A stretch of DNA of 64,000 nucleotides from positions 5,552,001 to 5,616,000 of the forward strand of contig NZ_CP137640.1 of the NCBI RefSeq assembly GCF_036670025.1. Direction: 5' to 3'. Source of the DNA: Bacillus_BD oryzisoli. Lineage in GTDB: Bacteria; Bacillota; Bacilli; Bacillales; Cytobacillaceae. Shown piece after piece: positions 59,323 through 64,000 of the stretch. The notes beneath the pieces are model-generated. The model was not told the DNA's origin. It saw nothing but the letters and a program-made list of their open reading frames with translations, and did no database searches. Within the stretch, counting starts at the first letter, position 1, and every line of letters begins with the position of its first letter. The position numbers were made by a program, and so were the translations under genes.

Positions 59323-60606
59323 ATGGGAAATCAAACTACTACTTTTATCATCGACAATAAGGCAGAAAACAAATTTTTGGTTAACCGTAAAACTTTTGTC
59401 GACCAAGAAATTTTTGAACAGGAACGCGCTAAGATTTTTGAAAAGTGCTGGATTTATGTTGGGCATGAATCTGAAATCAAAAATAATGGCGACTTCCACA
59501 CTAGAACAGTTGCCGGTAAACCAATTATTTTCACAAGAGATGCAGAAGGTGAAATTCGCGTATTATTAAATACTTGTACTCACCGCGGTTCACTTGTTTG
59601 CCGCGGCGATAAAGGAAACTGCAAAACGTTCTTATGTACGTACCATGCCTGGTCATTCAAAAACTCTGGGGAACTTGTTGGTGTTCCGATGGAAAAAGAC
59701 GGCTATGGTGACAATTTTGACAGAAAAACATTAGATTTACACCGCGTAAGAAATGAAAGCTACAAAGGCTTTGTATTCTGTAACTTTGATGATAATGCGA
59801 TCAGCCTGGAAGAATATTTAGGCGGAGCAAAGGAATATTTAGATTATGTTGCCGATCAATCCGCTGTAGGTATGGAAGTATTGCCAGGAACACATAAATA
59901 TGCAATTAGAGCAAACTGGAAGCTATTAGGTGAAAACAGTATCGATGGTTACCATGTTCCTTACAACCATAAAACATATCTTGAATACATCGTTGATGAA
60001 GGGCAAGATGCATCAAAAGGACTTTACGGCCAAGGTAAAGCACTTGTAGGCGGCCATGCCGTAATGGAATATGAAGCTCCTTGGGGCCGTCCAATCGCAA
60101 AAGCGCAAAATAACTGGGATGACGAAAAGAAAGCACGCATTGCTGCAAAACGTCAAGAGTTAGTTGAGCGCTGCGGTGAAGAAAAGGCTCGTATGATGGC
60201 AGATATAAGCAGAAACGTATGGATTTTCCCTAACTTAATCATCAATGACATTGTGTCTGTAACGATTCGTACATGGGATCCAGTAAGCCCAGACTATATG
60301 GAAATTAATGCTTGGGCACTCGGACCAGTTGATGAAGATGCGGCTGAAAAAGAATTGAGATTAGATAACTTCTTAACCTTCTTAGGACCAGGCGGTTTCG
60401 CAACTCCAGATGATATCGAATCATTAGAAACTGCACAGCTTGGATTCAAAAATACGGTAAAACAAGTTCAATGGTCTGATATTTCAAGAGGTATGGACAA
60501 AGAAGTTTCTCCAACGACTGATGAAAAACAAATGAGAGCGTTCTGGAGAAAATATGATCAATTAATGAATGCCGAAGAAAAAGCGGTTCAAGAAACAAAC
60601 GCATAA
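59323..60606 (+). CDS. Rieske-type aromatic ring-hydroxylating dioxygenase, alpha subunit
   Basis: 427 residues from ATG 59323, 8 bases after AAAGGGGAA; the frame opens earlier (59257) without a site. Rieske [2Fe-2S] ligands: Cys85-x-His87 in CTHRGSLVC and Cys105-x2-His108 in CTYHAW. Mononuclear iron site in GENSIDGYHVPYNHKTYLEY (two His). It forms an oligomer with the beta subunit encoded 18 bases on and adds O2 to an aromatic ring. No ferredoxin or reductase gene is near, so electron supply is encoded elsewhere. The substrate is unknown; benzoate-, anthranilate- or arene-type acids fit the subfamily. Confidence 0.92.
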   Translation: MGNQTTTFIIDNKAENKFLVNRKTFVDQEIFEQERAKIFEKCWIYVGHESEIKNNGDFHTRTVAGKPIIFTRDAEGEIRVLLNTCTHRGSLVCRGDKGNCKTFLCTYHAWSFKNSGELVGVPMEKDGYGDNFDRKTLDLHRVRNESYKGFVFCNFDDNAISLEEYLGGAKEYLDYVADQSAVGMEVLPGTHKYAIRANWKLLGENSIDGYHVPYNHKTYLEYIVDEGQDASKGLYGQGKALVGGHAVMEYEAPWGRPIAKAQNNWDDEKKARIAAKRQELVERCGEEKARMMADISRNVWIFPNLIINDIVSVTIRTWDPVSPDYMEINAWALGPVDEDAAEKELRLDNFLTFLGPGGFATPDDIESLETAQLGFKNTVKQVQWSDISRGMDKEVSPTTDEKQMRAFWRKYDQLMNAEEKAVQETNA

Positions 60607-60624
60607 TATTAGGGAGGGAAAACC

Positions 60625-61119
60625 ATGAGTATTGTAAACGAAAAAATGACTGAAAGAGCAATTGAACAATTCTTATTTAAGGAAGCCGATATGCTTGATG
60701 CATGGCAATTAGAAGAATGGCTGCAATTATTTACGGAGGATGGAACATATTCTGTTCCTACTACAGACAATCCTGATGGCGATAGCAAAAACAGCTTATT
60801 CTTAATCTCTGACAACTATAGTCGATTAAAAGCACGTGTAAAACGTCTTTCAAATAAATGGGCACACTCAGAAAACCCACGTTCACGCACAAGAAGATTT
60901 ATTACAAATGTACAAATTGCTGAAGAGGCAGACGGTGAAATCAAATTTACTGCTAACTTCATCGTCTACCGCATGAGATATGGATTTACAGACGCTTATG
61001 TTGGTAAATACTACTACACACTAGTAAACCAAAATGGCGAACTAAAAATCAAAGATCGCAAAGCAGTACTTGACCTTGAAGCACTAAGACCACATTCACG
61101 GGTTAGTATTATTCTATAA
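60625..61119 (+). CDS. Aromatic ring-hydroxylating dioxygenase, beta subunit
   Basis: 164 residues of the NTF2-like beta-subunit fold: AIEQFLFKEADMLDAWQLEE, then LFTEDGTYSVPT and a late YVGKYYYTLVNQNGELKIKD. Structural partner of the alpha subunit. AGGGAGG precedes the ATG. A stem-loop terminator 107 bases on ends the two-gene unit. Confidence 0.92.
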   Translation: MSIVNEKMTERAIEQFLFKEADMLDAWQLEEWLQLFTEDGTYSVPTTDNPDGDSKNSLFLISDNYSRLKARVKRLSNKWAHSENPRSRTRRFITNVQIAEEADGEIKFTANFIVYRMRYGFTDAYVGKYYYTLVNQNGELKIKDRKAVLDLEALRPHSRVSIIL

Positions 61120-61122
61120 GAG

Positions 61123-61150
61123 TGGAACGCGGGGACAGGCACAGCGACCC
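61123..61150 (-). repeat. REP-like repeat, single
   Basis: TGGAACGCGGGGACAGGCAC then AGCGACCC, 3 bases past the beta-subunit stop. Confidence 0.85.
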
Positions 61151-61225
61151 TATTTTCCAGATTCACCAGTAAATATAACTCAATATATAGAAATAACTTA
61201 AAAACCGTTTCCCCATATTAACTTC

Positions 61226-61261
61226 AAAGGAGAGCTCATCCAATTGTGACAGCTCTCCTTT
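61226..61261 (+). terminator. Terminator of the Rieske operon
   Basis: AAAGGAGAGCT and AGCTCTCCTTT, perfect 11-base stem. Confidence 0.8.
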
Positions 61262-61316
61262 AAGTACTTGACGTAAATACAAGGACAGGAATCATGCCCC
61301 AGTGATATCACTTAAA

Positions 61317-61344
61317 TGGGTCGCGGTGCCTGTCCCTCCATCCC
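61317..61344 (+). repeat. REP-like repeat, single, abutting ldh stop
   Basis: TGGGTCGCGGTGCCTGTCCC then TCCATCCC; the right edge touches the stop codon of the lactate dehydrogenase gene. Confidence 0.82.
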
Positions 61345-62264
61345 TATGATGCCGACTCAATAGATTTTATCAGCTCTTTCATTTTGTTTGCTGACTGTTG
61401 TAGAAGTTCTTTTTCTTCTATTGTGAAGTCTAATTGTAATACCTCCCGAACGCCTGAGCGGTCAACGATTGATGGGACACCAAGATAGACATCTGATATT
61501 CCATGATAATCGGTCAAAAGCGTGGAGATATTTAGTACAGCTCCTTCATCCCTGAGAATAGCGGTGCAAATCCGATCAAGCGCTAATGCAATGGCATAAT
61601 AAGTAGAGCCTTTTGTATTGATGATCTGGTAGGCAGCATCTCTTGTGTTTGTGAAAATATATTCTTTTGTGTTCTCTGCCAACTCTATTTCAGAACCGGC
61701 AACGTTTGCAAGACTCCACAATGGAACCTCAGAATCACCATGTTCCCCAACGATATGGGCATGAACACTGCGGGGATCAATATTTAGATTTTGTCCGATC
61801 AAATAGCGGAAACGTGCACTGTCCAGTAATGTACCGGACCCAATGATTCGTTCCACTGGCCAGCCGGATTTTTTCCAAGAAAAATAACTCATAATATCGA
61901 CTGGATTTGTGGCTATTAACAGAATCCCATCGTTATTATACTTTAAGACCTCGCCGATGATACTTTCATAAATCCCAATATTCCGCTTCAGCAATTCAAC
62001 CCGCGACTCTCCTGGCTTTTGTGCAGAACCTGCCGTAATAATGATAATATCCGCGTTCTCACAGTCCTTATAGGAACCTGCCCAAACCGTAGTCCTTCCA
62101 ATAAACGGCATCCCATGATTCATATCCAATGCATCTCCAATGGCTTTATCCACATTGGCATCTATCAGAACCAGTTCATCCATTCGATGTCTTAGAAGCA
62201 GTGTATAGGCTGTAGTAGAACCCACAGCTCCAACGCCAATCACAACAATTTTTGTTTTTTTCAT
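61344..62264 (-). CDS. ldh: L-lactate dehydrogenase
   Basis: 306 residues from ATG 62264 (MKKTKIVVIGVGAVGSTTAY); GAGGAGTG is 9 bases upstream, and the GTG four codons earlier overlaps that site. Rossmann motif GVGAVGS, active-site Arg in GESRVELLKRN, catalytic His in VGEHGDSEVPLWS. Reduces pyruvate to L-lactate with NADH under oxygen limitation. It lies 27 bases downstream of the FNT-type channel gene on the same strand, so export of the product is the probable partnership. Confidence 0.9.
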   Translation of the reverse strand: MKKTKIVVIGVGAVGSTTAYTLLLRHRMDELVLIDANVDKAIGDALDMNHGMPFIGRTTVWAGSYKDCENADIIIITAGSAQKPGESRVELLKRNIGIYESIIGEVLKYNNDGILLIATNPVDIMSYFSWKKSGWPVERIIGSGTLLDSARFRYLIGQNLNIDPRSVHAHIVGEHGDSEVPLWSLANVAGSEIELAENTKEYIFTNTRDAAYQIINTKGSTYYAIALALDRICTAILRDEGAVLNISTLLTDYHGISDVYLGVPSIVDRSGVREVLQLDFTIEEKELLQQSANKMKELIKSIESAS

Positions 62265-62291
62265 GATAAAAAACACTCCTCGCTAAATATA

Positions 62292-63071
62292 TTAATCTTC
62301 TAGGAACGGCTTATTAACGTAGTAATACATCACCGCCATCAAGAGTCCCCCGCCAATTAAATTCCCAATGGTGACTGGGACTAAATTATGTATAACACCC
62401 TCCCATGAGATGGAAGCAGGATGATCGACTACGAGCGCAATGGCGAACGTACACATATTGGCAATACTATGTTCATAGCCGGAGATGAAAAAGCAAAAGA
62501 CAAATAACATCATCGCGAACATCTTCGCACCATTCTCCTGAAAAAACATCGGAATGAAGAAAGCCAAACACACAAGCCAGTTACATAAGATTCCCCGGAA
62601 AAACAGTTCTATTGTGGGAACATGCATTTTCTTTTCCACTACACTGAGGAGGAAACCATTCACTGAATGGTCGGCAAACAGCCCCGTCAAGAAGATAAAG
62701 CCTGCAAAAACGGCAGCCCCAAGCATATTTCCGAGATAACTGGACATCCAAAGGAGCACCACTTGAACCCATTTTATCTTCCTTCTTAACGCTGCATAGG
62801 TATAGTAAAAGGTATTTCCCGTGAACAAATCACCGCCGCCATATGAAATCAATATGATTGCTGCCCCGAAAGTGATAGCAGCCATTGGATAGGTGAAAGG
62901 GGAATGCTCTAAATAAAAGTAATTCCCTGTTTTAAAAGCAACGATCACCCCAAAACCAATAAACATACTGGCCAGCGCGGCTCTTGCAAGGTAACGAATG
63001 AAACTGTTACGGAAGATTATCAGCTTCTTAAGCGCCAGCTCCTCTATTTTGGATAAACCACTAATTTCCAT
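62292..63071 (-). CDS. Formate/nitrite transporter (FNT) family channel
   Basis: 259 residues, six membrane helices in the FNT pattern, with FTGNTFYYTYA in the second and FFISGYEHSIANM in the later signature, both lining the FocA/NirC pore. FNT proteins pass monovalent anions such as formate, nitrite, hydrosulfide or lactate. Pairing with lactate dehydrogenase suggests lactate/proton export. Start ATG 63071; a GAGAGTTCG site is weak. Confidence 0.88.
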   Translation of the reverse strand: MEISGLSKIEELALKKLIIFRNSFIRYLARAALASMFIGFGVIVAFKTGNYFYLEHSPFTYPMAAITFGAAIILISYGGGDLFTGNTFYYTYAALRRKIKWVQVVLLWMSSYLGNMLGAAVFAGFIFLTGLFADHSVNGFLLSVVEKKMHVPTIELFFRGILCNWLVCLAFFIPMFFQENGAKMFAMMLFVFCFFISGYEHSIANMCTFAIALVVDHPASISWEGVIHNLVPVTIGNLIGGGLLMAVMYYYVNKPFLED

Positions 63072-63214
63072 ATACGAACTCTCACCTTCTCATAAACTGC
63101 CTACTTTATACCCTTTCTATTAACACCTTCCATATTATTCTTCCCGCTTTCCTATTTATTCATGAGAAACGTGGCTATCCTGTTTCTCACCAGCACCTTT
63201 GGAGAAGCAAAAGA

Positions 63215-63238
63215 ACTCAGGCCATGTCAGCACTGAGT
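63215..63238. terminator. Stem-loop between YbaK-type and FNT genes
   Basis: ACTCAG...CTGAGT short stem after the YbaK-family stop; no strong T run. Confidence 0.35.
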
Positions 63239-63282
63239 TCTAAAGTAAATCAGGAATTATATTTTAGGAATGACATAAGTTT

Positions 63283-63780
63283 TTAATTGGATTGAGATGT
63301 CTCCTCATCTCCCCATCCTTTACAAACATCTACCCACTCTTTTGCGTAGGAATATTGATAGAGTTCATCACAGGTTAGTTCAATGGCGGAGTTATTACTT
63401 CCGCATGCTGGGAATAGGGTCTCGAACCGCTTCATAGAGATATCGAGATACACATCTAAATCATTTGCCAATCCAAACGGACAAACGCCGCCAACCCTAT
63501 GACCAGTTTGCTCGAGCACCTCATCAGCTGAAAGCATTCGGGCCTTAAGCTGAAAGGCATCACGAAATTTCTTATTATCAACCTTTGCATCCCCAGCCGC
63601 CACAATTAAGATCGCTTTTTCCCCTTCACCTCTAAATGACAAAGTCTTGGCAATTCTCGCCGGAATGACTCCAATTGTATCAGCAGCCTGTTCAACCGTG
63701 GCACTCAATGTGGAAAACTCCATCACATCTTTCTCACGATTCCATTGTTTAAAATGGTTTTTAACACTTTCTAATGACAT
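63283..63780 (-). CDS. YbaK/EbsC family aminoacyl-tRNA deacylase-like protein
   Basis: 165 residues of the YbaK/ProX fold. Conserved VPARIAKTLSFRGEG-like segment (IPARIAKTLSF), LKARMLSADEVLEQTGHRVGG and CPFGLANDLDVYLD. Such proteins hydrolyse mischarged tRNA (for example Cys- or Ala-tRNA(Pro)) in the cytosol. GGAGG precedes the ATG. Short 20-odd residue tail (KEWVDVCKGWGDEETSQSN) beyond the fold. Confidence 0.85.
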   Translation of the reverse strand: MSLESVKNHFKQWNREKDVMEFSTLSATVEQAADTIGVIPARIAKTLSFRGEGEKAILIVAAGDAKVDNKKFRDAFQLKARMLSADEVLEQTGHRVGGVCPFGLANDLDVYLDISMKRFETLFPACGSNNSAIELTCDELYQYSYAKEWVDVCKGWGDEETSQSN

Positions 63781-63812
63781 TTATATACAACCTCCATTGT
63801 TATGTAAAAAGA

Positions 63813-63841
63813 GAACCGCGGGGACAGGTCCCTCGTCCCGC
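63813..63841 (-). repeat. REP-like repeat, diverged single (rightmost)
   Basis: GAACCGCGGGGACAGGTCCCTCGTCCCGC; core partly altered. The last 160 bases of the window hold nothing else recognisable. Confidence 0.65.
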
Positions 63842-64000
63842 AAGAAAAAACATTGAGAAAGCTGAATCTCTGTACCAGCTCCCTCTTTTTTAATTAAAGC
63901 ATATCTCCTTTTGTTCTTTATCTATCCCGAACCAGTATGATAAAAACTCGCTTTTTTGTTTTGAGTAATACTTAATGAGAGTTGCACATTGAAACGGTGG

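Noticed and set aside
17083..63841. Interpretation of the repeats as a CRISPR array
   Set aside because: Copies are dispersed, palindromic and often inverted, without regular spacers or cas genes.
17083..63841. Interpretation of the repeats as ordinary intrinsic terminators
   Set aside because: Most copies lack a T run, many lie upstream of genes or beside an independent terminator, and the loop is conserved.

Overview
The window reads as chromosomal DNA from an aerobic, spore-forming, low-GC Bacillaceae species (Bacillus/Neobacillus-like). The basis is AT-rich sequence, strong AGGAGG ribosome sites, TTG and GTG starts, spore genes (a CwlJ-type cortex hydrolase, a LysM-GH18 SleL-type hydrolase, a YjcZ-type small protein), an S-layer-homology protein and CcpA-like cre sites. 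The species call is inference.

Layout. (1) 1-11 kb: a catabolic block with an ABC importer (lipoprotein cut by the window edge, double-length permease, ATPase), a sulfatase, a class III extradiol (LigB-type) dioxygenase, a LigJ-like amidohydrolase, an acyl-CoA dehydrogenase and a LysR regulator. (2) 10.7-11.7 kb: gene-poor scar with the 3' half of a selenocysteine tRNA and a decayed PAS gene. (3) 11.7-17 kb: GAF/PucR regulator divergent from an M20 amidohydrolase and an MFS transporter, then a TRIC-type channel. (4) 17.1-26.9 kb: shikimate dehydrogenase, type I dehydroquinase, a likely 3-dehydroshikimate dehydratase, a second class III dioxygenase, an ACMSD-like decarboxylase and a hydroxymuconic-semialdehyde-type dehydrogenase, with a LacI regulator and an MFS permease. 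Together they fit quinate/shikimate to protocatechuate, then protocatechuate 2,3-cleavage (PraA/PraH/PraB logic) to 2-hydroxymuconate. A palindrome TTAGATCGATCTAA occurs four times at the promoters of this block. (5) 27-59 kb: mixed housekeeping, signalling, spore and envelope genes. (6) 59-61 kb: Rieske dioxygenase alpha and beta subunits. (7) 61-64 kb: lactate dehydrogenase, formate/nitrite-type channel, YbaK-family protein.

The most striking layer is not a gene. About 28 loci between 17.1 and 63.8 kb carry a short palindromic repeat (core GGTGCCTGTCCC, arms GGGTCG/CGACCC or TGGAAC/GTTCCA), alone or as inverted pairs. None was seen in the first 17 kb. One inverted pair lies just downstream of, and another upstream of, a Y1 transposase of the REP-associated (RAYT) kind, so this looks like a REP/BIME-RAYT system in a Firmicute. 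An IS1111-type IS110 element (40866-42623) sits precisely inside one repeat between GGGTCG and AGGTGCC, and its long downstream non-coding end holds a large stem-loop that could be its guide RNA. Repeats have also been absorbed into the 3' ends of at least three genes (shikimate dehydrogenase, a histidine kinase, a DUF2161 protein).

Other damage: a catalase gene has lost an internal segment and its frame.
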